Positions 54,863 through 64,000 of a stretch of DNA of 64,000 bases are shown here, piece after piece (position 1 is the stretch's first letter; every line of letters begins with the position of its first letter). Source of the DNA: Yponomeuta sedellus. Taxonomy: Eukaryota > Arthropoda > Insecta > Lepidoptera > Yponomeutidae. The DNA is taken from the NCBI GenBank assembly GCA_934045075.1, contig OW203726.1:19962988-20026987 (forward strand), read 5' to 3'. The notes beneath the pieces are model-generated. The model saw nothing but the letters and a program-made list of their open reading frames with translations, ran no database searches and had not been told where the DNA came from. Made by a program: the position numbers and the translations under genes.

Positions 54863-56209
54863 GGGAGCCAATTCTCACTTCCATAAGTCGTATACGACTC
54901 TAAGGCTTATGACTTGGAATTCTACATAAAAAGTCGAGCGACAGCCAAAATCTGTATTCTGAACGCCATGCTTGATTGAATTCGAATGAGAAATAAATGT
55001 CTAATGAGTTATCCATCTTATTTTTATGCGACAAATGTCCGAAGACTTTGCGTCTACGCTTTCGAGTATCTGCTCCGAGTTCTTCTTCTTCTTGGTCGGT
55101 CGGTACGCTCTTGACAGAGAGATCGTGGTACTCATGAAGAGGCTTTATTGCAATTACTTTTATGACGTTGGGCGTCAATGTGAAGTTGAAGAACGTTTTA
55201 TAAATAATTAACTGGAACGACTTCAACTCTGTGTATTATTGCTTAATTTTAGAGAAAATAAATAAAAACCAAAAATTGTGTGATGACGTCTTACATACGG
55301 TGGAATGAGGAGGTACCGTTGCCTAATATTAAAAATGATAGATGTCATTTTCAATTTCATTCAAATGTCACGTCGGAGAAATTATTTTTCCTTTCCTTAA
55401 TTCCAATGTTTTAAGGCGGCAAGGGTGTTAGTATTATTAAGCCGTATGTGTGACGTCATTTGGCGGTTACGTACTTTTAGAATAAGACGAAATTCAAACA
55501 GAAAATTATGAATGTAAATCATCGAATTTCCGAAAATAAAAAAAAATTGGGTTGTTTTATTTCGTATCTAGTTTCCTACTCTTTGGTTTCCTTTAGGACA
55601 GTAAAATACGTAGTTATGCTAAAAAATTAAATGTTGTCAATTGTTTCTTAACCTGTAGTCCGCGAACCCCGCAGTCCTATCTATGCACAATTTATCATAA
55701 ATAAATGAAACATTAACTACTTTTCTCAACCACATACCTTTGTGAAAAGACATTCACTGCTGTTGTGTGTACTAAAAACAGATAGAGAAACAGATTGCAA
55801 GTGGAATACGATCTGAGACCATTGAATTAATTCAATGCTGAGACTAAGTATAACTCAGTAGTAACATCAACCGAAATATTATTTATGTAGGTGCAAAAAA
55901 GTAGCATTGACCTTCACTTAACCTATTTTATATGAAAAAGTATATTTTTTGTAATTTCTAATACTAAAATAAATTGCCAGAAATTTATTGCTGCGTTTTT
56001 TAGTAAGATCAAAAAGGAAAGAAACCAATTTATTCGAACAAATTAACACATCACAGGAACGAAAAGGAAATTGGGTTCCTTAAAATGTGCTTAGTTTCCT
56101 AAGGTGTCTGTGGATTGCCAAGGTTAAGAAACGCTGCTCTACATTCATGCAGATGTCTGCCCACAGTGGACTTAATTTTGTCGGTACATCGCGTTGGTGT
56201 TCTACTGCG
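54863..56209. other. Intergenic with one unassigned minus-strand open frame
   Basis: 55226-54900 (minus) is open for 108 codons (…VIKVIAIKPLHEYHDLSVKS… RKRRRKVFGHLSH…). The centre has protein-like composition, but the ends run into repeat-like sequence and I recognise no family; it could be an isolated exon or chance. The rest (55227-56209) is AT-rich with nothing assigned. Confidence 0.3.
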
Positions 56210-56930
56210 AGCTCAGCCCTCCTATTACGTAGCACTCCACTCTATCGAGTGAAGCATTAAGACGACACCTAAGTGTCAAAAAATGTATGAATTTGACAGC
56301 CGGAGTAGCTTAAAAAAAGGAAAAATCAACGTCACTCAACTCAGTGGATACTTGCGTAATAATGCCCCTGGTATCCATTCATTCAGTTCATTCACTGCCA
56401 AATTCAGACGAAAATTTCGTCAGAATTTATACGTAATTTATTTCGGAACGGTACGACTGATGTTTGCGCCCATTTTGTTTCGGCATTTCAATATTTATTT
56501 TTCAAATTACTTACCCAGTAACGTGCCGCGCAATTGTAAAAGTCAACGTGCATGATAAATAATGTCTGATTGTGATTGGAGAGCGGTGACAATTGGTGCT
56601 CTTTTGACGTCGGACGGTTTTTGCGGTTGTATGCGTATTCACGTCTCTCCGATGAAGAACTAGCAGTCTTATAAAAATCTTCTATAAACGATAATACACT
56701 CTGAATATAAATTTTTAGCTAGGACTAAACGAAACTGAAAATGCAAGATGGGCCAATAGATGTGTCCAGCCCTCCTATTACGTAGCACTCCACTCTATCA
56801 AGTGAAGCATTTAGACGACTCCTAAGTGTCAAAAAATGTATGCATTTGACAACCGGAGTAGCTTAAAAAAGTAAAAATCAACGTCACTCAACTCAGTGGA
56901 TACTTACGTTATAATACCCCAGGAGTGTAG
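56210..56930 (+). mobile_element. Two MITE family F copies in direct repeat
   Basis: 56210-56375 and 56765-56930 share 'cctcctattacgtagcactc', 'cactctatc', 'acgacacc/actcc-taagtgtc' and 'atcaacgtcactcaactcag'. They are separated by about 390 bp of unassigned DNA. Confidence 0.75.
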
Positions 56931-57337
56931 TTACTTCTTATACAGGAGTGCAAAGATGCTCATCGAGCAGGCGAAGGATTCCTTGAAATCGAATCCTGAG
57001 TGTTAGTGAGTGGATCAAAAGAGCACGAGGTGAAAAATATTTGCACTCAAAAGCAACACATAACTTTTCATCCAACCTCAGCGAGAAAATGACTAAAATA
57101 CTCAATAAAAATAAAAGTTTAGACATGAAAAGAACATGGCGGGTAAAAAGCAAATTTAAAAAAAAAGACACCAAGAAGGCTCCGAGTCTGAGATTTTAAC
57201 AAACTAAAAAAGGTTGGATGAAAAATTCGACACCATGGAGGTAGAAGCAAATAGGTTAAGCACAATGTTCTAAATTCAGTTTACTTGATCCTCTAGCGGA
57301 TAACGACGTCATAACATGAAGGTTTTGGCATAATTAT
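56931..57337. other. Intergenic, nothing assigned
   Basis: The 78-aa minus frame 56938-57174 has no motif I recognise. Confidence 0.4.
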
Positions 57338-57600
57338 ACTATTTTTATTTTTTTAATGCACTAACCCGTGCTAAGGAACAAATTTAAAAACCTATTTAGA
57401 GGCTAAAAACCTTAAGTCAGATGTCGCTGCCTGTACGTAATACAGAGAATAGTGTAAAGAGGTTCGAAATTTCACTGATGCCGTGAGTCGCCCATTGGCT
57501 CAATTGGTAGAGCGCTGGCACGGATAGGCAGAGGTTGCGGGTTCGAATCCCGGCATGGGTGAAAAAAAAAATTTTAGCCTCTAAATAGGTTTTGGCATAT
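57338..57600 (+). mobile_element. tRNA-bearing foldback element, bipartite copy
   Basis: Reversed tail 57338-57410 (tttttatttttttaatgcac, cccgtgctaagg, aaacctatttagaggctaaa), then the leader 'agatgtcgctgcctgtacgt', tRNA-like module 57489-57560 (box B gggttcgaatcccggcatgg) and forward tail. Shows both arms in one insertion. Confidence 0.85.
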
Positions 57601-58238
57601 TTTTATAACTAAGTCATTTTCAGTTCTATAAATTGATCATAATAGGTTCATTAGTGTTAAAATAATAATGCCGCTGACTATATAATAGGTAGGTAAAGAA
57701 AAACGTTACGTACCAGTGTTCAAAGCTACTATTTCCACTAGCACCACGAATTTAAATTAATTGATATTCAAATTTTCAAATTAAACGTTGCAAATCACGA
57801 ATATTAAAAATATATAGTTATAGGTACCATGACTTACTTCCTATGTTTTTATCGAACAAAACCACAAACAAAACAATGTTTTCAATGATTGTCTTTTTAT
57901 AATGCACAACTTTAAGGAATAATATTATACTGACACACATACCTAAATACTCACTTATTATATATTCCGATACAATCACTTTCACCAACCAGTGCGGATC
58001 TTTTGTAAATTTAATACAAATACAAGAAAAAAATCGAAAATAAAGGTTTTTTTAAACTTCGGATTCGGTACACATGGTGACAGAAAAAAAAATTCATCAA
58101 GAAAATAAGTGGAAACAACGAAAAGGTGCGCCACTGTCAACTTTTTTACAGTGACATGCCATGTCATGCCATGAAGGTTTGTTACCTCTTTAGACAGTCT
58201 TGACGTCCAAGTAAATTGAAAGATATTTAATTACACAA
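57601..58238. other. Intergenic, nothing assigned
   Basis: AT-rich, with no open frame or repeat I can defend. Confidence 0.4.
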
Positions 58239-58415
58239 AGGACTGATTTTTCAATCCTCGGATAAAAGTTATTCGTTGAATATCGTATTAAACAACCGAT
58301 TCAAAAATCTGTTCTAAATGCCTTTCTTTTGTTATTTCACGGTGACATTTTCATATTATTGTGTAATACTTTATAAGACGGATAAGTTTTATCCGAGGAT
58401 TGAAAAATCAGCCCT
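58239..58415. mobile_element. 177-bp MITE
   Basis: TIR aggactgatttttcaatcc at 58239 and its complement ending 58415 (ggattgaaaaatcagccct, one mismatch), extending through 'tcggataaaa'. The interior is AT-rich. Confidence 0.88.
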
Positions 58416-58659
58416 AAATAACGTTATTTTAACAATGAATAATACCACTACTACGAAAGTTGGTTGCATGGAATAATAAAATATCGCTGGTATAGTAGTA
58501 TTAAAATCTTGCCAACGATTTTGAATACCTCTTTTCTTTTCTTAGAAATAAAAAAAACTTAAAAAACTATCGGCAGCACACCGGATAGGTGATTTAAAAC
58601 ATTAGAGAATTATATGAACGATATCATACCAAGAAGATGTTCACGAACATAAAGGTATG

Positions 58660-59210
58660 TAGATGAGGAAACCTGAGTGTCTGAGGTGTCCGGGTTGGTC
58701 GTTTATAGGCTAAGTAATAAAAAAAGGATAAGGATTGTATTTTATTGCACAGAAAACGTTATACGGGACTTTGCATAAGAAATAACATGTACAAAGGCGA
58801 ACTTATCTTTTTCTTCCAGCAAACTTTGGCGAGTCGGAGCAGCAGTAAAAGACGCGTGTAGATATGCTTTTTTTAGATTAATTTGAACTTCATCATCATC
58901 AGCCATGACGCCACTGCAGCACAAAGGTCTCTCTCATTGTTTCACGGTGCCGTCCGTATCCAGCGACTCCTCGCCACCGTTACCAGGGGTGCGAGTCTTT
59001 AAATTGCATAGTGGTTCAATCAATAGAGTCATATTAGAAAAAAAGAGTGTATAAAGTAAAAATGTATTTATTGCGACCAACAGTAGAAGAAAAAGAATAA
59101 AAGGAGAAATTGCAAAAAATGACATGAAGTCATTGTTGTTGTGACCTTTGGCGACAAGAGGTGTGTGCTCAGCGTGTGCCGCCAGAGAAAACAATGACAT
59201 AGTCGGCGCT
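58660..59210. other. Repeat fragments
   Basis: 58665-58710 is a SINE-like family D piece (gatgaggaaacctgagtgtc). 58885-58990 is a reversed LINE ORF2 end (gtgccgtccgtatccagcga, the complement of the SRWMRT-type segment seen at 33330). Confidence 0.5.
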
Positions 59211-59465
59211 GTTTTTCAGCACTCACCGACTTAAAAACCAACTATAATTAGTCCGATAATGGTAGTTTCATTAACACTATCGGTAGTCTGGTAATAAATC
59301 GCATTGCAATGGTATAACCCACGCTACTTAGCTCGGGCGGCGCCTCGCGCAATTCTATCTTCTTCGCGAGAGATGCCTATTTAATTTCCGCGGGTTATAC
59401 ATTAATAGGCAAATAATATTGTCATGCTTATATAATTCTATTGAAAAACTAACTCCATTGCGCGT
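59210..59465 (-). mobile_element. MITE-like repeat, family M3, reverse copy
   Basis: 'cggtagtctggtaataaatc', 'aatggtataaccc', 'gcgcctcgcgcaattctatc', 'ttcttcgcgagagatgccta', 'aattctattgaaaaact' match 18265-18525 reversed. Confidence 0.65.
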
Positions 59466-60214
59466 TGGGCGACCTTGTATCTTAACTTATTTGAATGAAG
59501 CCTGCCATACGGAATAGCAACCGCGGTCCATACAAAACATTGAACATCTGGCTCCAATTTGTATGGGCGCGCCTCTTGAGTGACACGTTTAGCCGAACAT
59601 TTAGTCCCAACTTTCCAAACGACGTTATTCAGACTCCAAAAAAATCACAAGTTTGTTTGTATGGAACAGATGATAGCGTTATTGCGCTATCAAGCTAAAC
59701 GTTATGGTGGTATACAATTTTACACTTGTCGCAAAACGTTTCAGAACGACTTCCATGTTATGCTTCACGCACACTCTCTCTTGAAATCGACCATCCGCTA
59801 CGTTGGCGAATGACGATAGACGATAATTCACGTAGTGAATTAACAGAAAGAGCAATTTCTTAAACAGTTAGCTACACAGCGGTGGACGCCCACTAGGTAG
59901 AACAATGGTCTCGGAAGCGAGAGTCTCAGTTTCTATTCTAAGTGCGAGAATGTACCTACCTATGACTTTGTATATATTTAAAGTTACATACATTTGCGAA
60001 TTTGTAGTGGCAATGCCACACGTTAACTGTGAAGGAAAACATCGTATGGAAACCCGCGGCTTGGTTGGCTTCGCACGTATTACTTGTCTTTCCAATGGGC
60101 TAGGTCAATAAGCTGTCAGGCCGGTATAGGTGTTAGACAAGCCTACTCCATCTAGAAATGTTAATATTCATTTATTTATTTTAAGGAATATCTCACACAG
60201 CGTAACAGCGAATA
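59466..60214. other. Intergenic; SINE-like fragment
   Basis: 59885-60060 contains 'gtggacgcccactagg', 'tcagtttctattctaagtgc' and 'ccacacgttaactgtgaagg', a decayed SINE-like family D copy. No gene. Confidence 0.4.
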
Positions 60215-60415
60215 TTGTCAAGCAATTGCAAGAGGTCCCGGGTTCGGATCCCGGCTGGAAACAAAAAAAAAAGTCCAGGTCTTGGATGTTTACATGTTTG
60301 TGATGTCGTTGTTTCTGGTTTCTACGACACAGGGTATCCTAGTGTGGGGCCAGAAGCAATGTATGTGCCAGTATGTAAAATGTTATGTTATGTTATGAAA
60401 TAAACAAAACAGATT
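60215..60415 (+). mobile_element. tRNA-like SINE fragment
   Basis: Box B-like cccgggttcggatcccggc near 60236, then 'gtccaggtcttggatgttta' (shared with SINE family B) and a TGTTA-repeat tail. No box A is visible. Confidence 0.55.
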
Positions 60416-60644
60416 GTTAGACCTTTCCGAAAAAAAACCGACTTCTGCACGTCATAGTTTTTTAACTGTATGATGGTCTACGCACTAGAAACTTCTCACA
60501 TAGCCAATAGTAGAGACAAGAGAGCCTCAATGGGAGAGTGTAAATGACTCCCTCACGAGGAAACAGTGCCCCGGGAGTGTATGACCGAGAATAAATTACT
60601 ATGTAGCTACGTACAGAAGTGTCTTTTTAAATTAAAATTCTTTT

Positions 60645-60731
60645 TAACTCATAGTTACATATTATACGGGTCTAATCGCGATTATTTATTACGTAAAACG
60701 TAAGTAATTACCTAAATTCCCGACGTTGTTC
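60645..60731 (-). mobile_element. Penelope-like repeat fragment
   Basis: Reverse match to 36920-36990: 'tagttacatattatacgggt', 'taatcgcgattatttatta', 'cgtaaaacg', 'ttcccgacgtt'. Confidence 0.5.
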
Positions 60732-60737
60732 CGGGAT

Positions 60738-60850
60738 TATACTATTTTTATTTTTAATGCACTAACCCGTGCTAAGGAACAAATTTAAAAACCTATTTAG
60801 AGGCTAAACATTTCACCCATGCCGGTACATTAAAAATAAAATAGTATAAT
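60738..60850. mobile_element. Internally deleted tRNA-bearing foldback
   Basis: Starts attatactatttttattttt, runs through the reversed arm to 'cacccatgccgg', then jumps to the opposite end (tacattaaaaataaaatagtataat without the rest). The two termini are inverted repeats, which helps define the true ends of the family. Confidence 0.8.
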
Positions 60851-60929
60851 CATGTGGGTACAGTGATATCGTTCCGATGTTAAAACCTAACTGCAAAGTA
60901 GGTAGTCGGCAGAGTTGGGTCGCGGGAAT

Positions 60930-61020
60930 ATACCCGAAAGGTATATTCCCAGGTAAATACCCAAATCGGGTAAATACCAGGGTAAATACCCGAAATGGGT
61001 ATTTATGTGGGTAAATACGT
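60930..61020. repeat. Short degenerate GGGTAAATAC array
   Basis: Repeats of a 'gggtaaatacc' / 'atacccgaaa' unit in both orientations. Confidence 0.7.
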
Positions 61021-61924
61021 TTATTGGTGTTTTCGTTCGCTAAAATAGATTGCATTACCGTTAAATCCATTTTTACTAACGAGCCTCAGGACTATATTCA
61101 ATATCTTTCATTCTTTTTTGACGAAAGAACGAAATAAGTATATCTCAAGAAAATAACTTTTTTGTGATGGACTTATTTCATGAATTATTGAGAGATTGTT
61201 AAAGATTCTTACTTAGTAATTATCCACCCGAGAGTAAGTAACCATAAATACCAGTTTCTACTGAGTATTTAACGAAAGCTGACAATAAATATTTTTAATT
61301 GGTTTTTTACAGTAAAACTTTTAAATAGGGTCTTATTTGATCGGTATTGATGAGATCTTTGTTTAAACTTGGGAAGCATGGTCTGATGATAGCGCTGGAA
61401 GGTGTGTATGGGATCTCCTCAACGGATAGCAGTAGACCGTTTGAGTATCTACTTATTCGATTAGTATTTATGAGATCTTTGTTGAAACTTGGTGACAAGT
61501 CGCCCATTAGCTCAGTTGGAAAGAGCGCTGGCACGGATAGCCAGAAGTTACGGGTTCGAATCCCGGCATGGGTGGAATTTTTAGCCTCCAAATAGGTTTT
61601 TAAAACTGTCAAGAAAATAACTTTTTTGTGATGGAATTATTTCATGAATTATTGAGAGATTATTAAAGATACTTACTTAGTAATTATTCGCCCGAGAGTA
61701 AATAACCATATTATTATATACCAGTTTCTACTGAGTTTTGTTCAATATCATTGTCTTTAATGTTTCCATATAATGAGCTTCAATGTTGTAAAATACAACG
61801 GGGAGCTTGCATAAAAAAATCATTTAAGTGTGGCATTAGGTACAAATTATTTTAAAGCAGTAAATATAATACTTCAATCATAAATTAATAATTTCAAATA
61901 ATTTCTTGTATATTGAACCATAAG

Positions 61925-62330
61925 GTAATGATTATACTATTTTTATTTTTAATACACTAACCCGTGCTAAGGAAAATTTTGAAAACTATTTAGAGGCTAA
62001 AAATTCCACCCATGCGAGGATTCGAACCCGCGACCTCTGGCTATCCGTGCTAGCGCTCTTTCCAACTTAGCTAATGGGAGACTCACCTAACTGCAAAGTA
62101 GGTAGGTACTCGGGGCTGCAAGTGATGCAAATTACTTCAGCCAGATGTCGCTGCCTGTACGTAATACAGAGAATAGTGTAAAGAGGTTCGAAATTTCACT
62201 GATGCCGGTGAGTCGCCCATTAGTTTAGTTGGAAAGAGCGCTGGCACGGATAGCCAGAAGTCACGGGTTCGAAACCCAGCATGGGAGGAATCTTTAGCCT
62301 CTACATAGGTTTTTAAAATTTTCAAGAAAA
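61925..62330. mobile_element. tRNA-bearing foldback element with both arms
   Basis: Reversed arm 61932-62085 (tactatttttatttttaata; cgaggattcgaacccgcga), spacer 'aactgcaaagtaggtaggta', leader 'cagatgtcgctgcctgtacg', forward tRNA-like module at about 62213-62285 and tail. The most complete copy of the family. Confidence 0.85.
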
Positions 62331-62639
62331 TAACTTTTTTGTGATGGCCTTATTTCATGAATTATTGAGAGGTTGTTAAAGATTCTTACTTAGTAATTAT
62401 CCGCCCGAGAGTAAATAACCATAAATACCAGTTTCTACTGAGTATTTGTTCAATATCATTGTCGTTTAATGTTTCCATATAATGAGCTTCAATGTTGTAA
62501 AATACAACGGGGAGCTTGCATAAAAAAAATAATTTAAGAGTGGCATTAGGTACAAATTATTTTAAAGCAGTAAATATAATACTTCAATCATAAATTAATA
62601 ATTTCAAATAATTTCTTGTATATTGAACCATAGGGTAAT

Positions 62640-63030
62640 GAATATACTATTTTTATTTTTAATACACTAACCCGTGCTAAGAACAAATTTTAAAACCTAT
62701 TTAGAGGCTAAAAATTCCACCCATGCGGGGATTCGAACCCGCGACCTCTGGCTGTCCGTGCTAGCGCTCTTTCCAACTGAGCTAATGGGCGACTCACCTA
62801 ACTGCAAAGTAGGTAGGTACTCGGGGCTGCAAGTGATGCAAATTACTTCAGCCAGATGTCGCTGCCTGTACGTAATACAGAGAATAGTGTAAAGAGGTTC
62901 GAAATTTAACTGATGCCGGTGAGTCGCCCATTAGCTCAGTTGAAAAGAGTGCTGGCACGGATAGCCAGAAGTCGCGGGTTCGAATCCCGGCATGGCTGGA
63001 ATTTTTAGCCTCTAAATAGGTTCATAAGTT
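62640..63030. mobile_element. tRNA-bearing foldback element, duplicate of 61925-62330
   Basis: Same order of parts, with both tRNA-like modules retaining a clear box B (reverse cggggattcgaacccgcg; forward gggttcgaatcccggcatgg). Copied as part of the 715-bp tandem duplication. Confidence 0.85.
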
Positions 63031-64000
63031 AATGACTTATTTGAGCAAACAGAAATTTTGTTATTTATCCTTTGTCAATGTTGCCATGTTTATAGTGAAA
63101 TCAAATGATAATACAGTAACATTTTTTTCTGACCCAATTGAAATATAATTCAATATTTACTAGGACTCCATTATTTGAGACTAACTTTTGAAATACTGCA
63201 AAAATATTTCAATAATTTGATTTTGAGTAACAAATGTTGATAAAGCGAAAAAGATCTGTCAGGATCATGGCAAGTGGTAAACGCTGATCTCTGCATACGC
63301 GATACGGGTGTGTGAATATGTTACGGTATGTTATGTTTTTTGTTAATTTGATTTTATTGAAATCAAATAAATGAATATCATAAAATAAATGAATATGAAT
63401 CATTCTAGGTTCTCCGTTGAGGAGATCCTGTAACCATTTTCTTTTTCCCAGATCTAACTAACTAATCACCTTACTTTTCCGTAATCAGATCTTATCAGAA
63501 AGTTCTGCTAAAGATCACAATAATACAGATTAAATAAGGCGAAACTCGAATAGTTTTCTAATATCCGTTGTGAAGATCTAGTTTCTGAAGGGTCACTAGA
63601 ATTTGGGTACTTTGCTGTGCCATCTAAGAACTTGTCACCAAGTTTCACCAAAGATCTCATAAATACTAATCGAATAAGTACAAACTCAAACGGTCTACTG
63701 CTATCCGTTGAGGAGATCCCATACACACCTTCCAGCGCTCTCAACAGACCATGCTCCCCAAGTTTAAACAAAGATCTCATCAATACCGATCAAATAAGAC
63801 CCTAACTAAAAGATTTTACTGTAAAAAACCAATTAAAAATATTTATTGTCAGCTTTCGTTAAATACTCAGTAGAAACTGGTATTTATGGTTATTTACTCT
63901 CGGGCGGATAATTACTAAGTAAGAATCTTTAACAATCTCTCAATAATACATGAAATAAGTCCATCACAAAAAAGTTATTTTCTTGAGATATACTTATTTC

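Larger units (their letters stand above)
61131..64000. repeat. Large inverted repeat (370-bp arms) with duplicated interior
   Basis: 61131-61500 (gaaataagtatatctcaaga …) and 63631-64000 are inverted copies; homology reaches the window edge and may continue. The interior carries tRNA-bearing foldback arms at 61501-61612 (+), 61925-62085 (-), 62145-62325 (+), 62645-62795 (-) and 62865-63030 (+). Blocks of about 715 bp (61613-62327 and 62328 onward) are tandem duplicates containing extra direct copies of the arm's outer 130 bp (aagaaaataacttttttgtg). Short open frames inside are shadows of the tRNA-like module. Confidence 0.85.

Overview
The window looks like nuclear DNA of an insect, most likely a moth or butterfly (Lepidoptera). 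Protein-coding genes are split by GT-AG introns, intergenic DNA is AT-rich, and introns are packed with short transposon relics. Several LINE and SINE tails, such as those with a 'cccagcagtggg' core, are of a kind I associate with lepidopteran genomes. No prokaryotic, viral or CRISPR feature is present.

Layout. (1) 1-13932, plus strand: the 3' twelve exons of INTS5, a scaffold subunit of the Integrator complex; the 5' part lies left of the window. (2) 14698-21378, plus strand: a complete nine-exon GPN1 (380 aa), the GPN-loop GTPase needed for RNA polymerase II nuclear import. (3) 21379-28919: a 7.5-kb convergent intergenic region made of nested SINEs, MITEs and one DDE transposase relic. (4) 28920-38464, minus strand: a complete five-exon FAD synthase (FLAD1-type, 264 aa, synthase domain only). 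(5) 40541-41920, minus strand: a single-exon TRMT5 (459 aa), the tRNA m1G37 methyltransferase. (6) 41921-64000: gene-poor and repeat-rich, with one probable first exon of a THAP-domain protein (53241-53335, minus) and a large inverted repeat running off the right edge.

The four recognised genes are housekeeping genes. INTS5 and GPN1 both serve RNA polymerase II and sit head-to-tail 765 bp apart, but nothing shows co-regulation. FLAD1 and TRMT5 are in tandem on the other strand.

The most interesting material is in the repeats: a foldback family whose inverted arms carry a tRNA-like module; a SINE family whose head resembles the 5S rRNA internal promoter; a TIR element with a candidate hammerhead ribozyme core; a perfect 56-bp inverted repeat enclosing a GC-rich, promoter-like segment; and, in two genes, duplicated splice signals at an exon edge (a 24-nt array of donor copies in INTS5, a tandem acceptor in GPN1).

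All exon boundaries were set by reading frame, GT-AG signals and family similarity recalled by eye. No alignment or database search was run.
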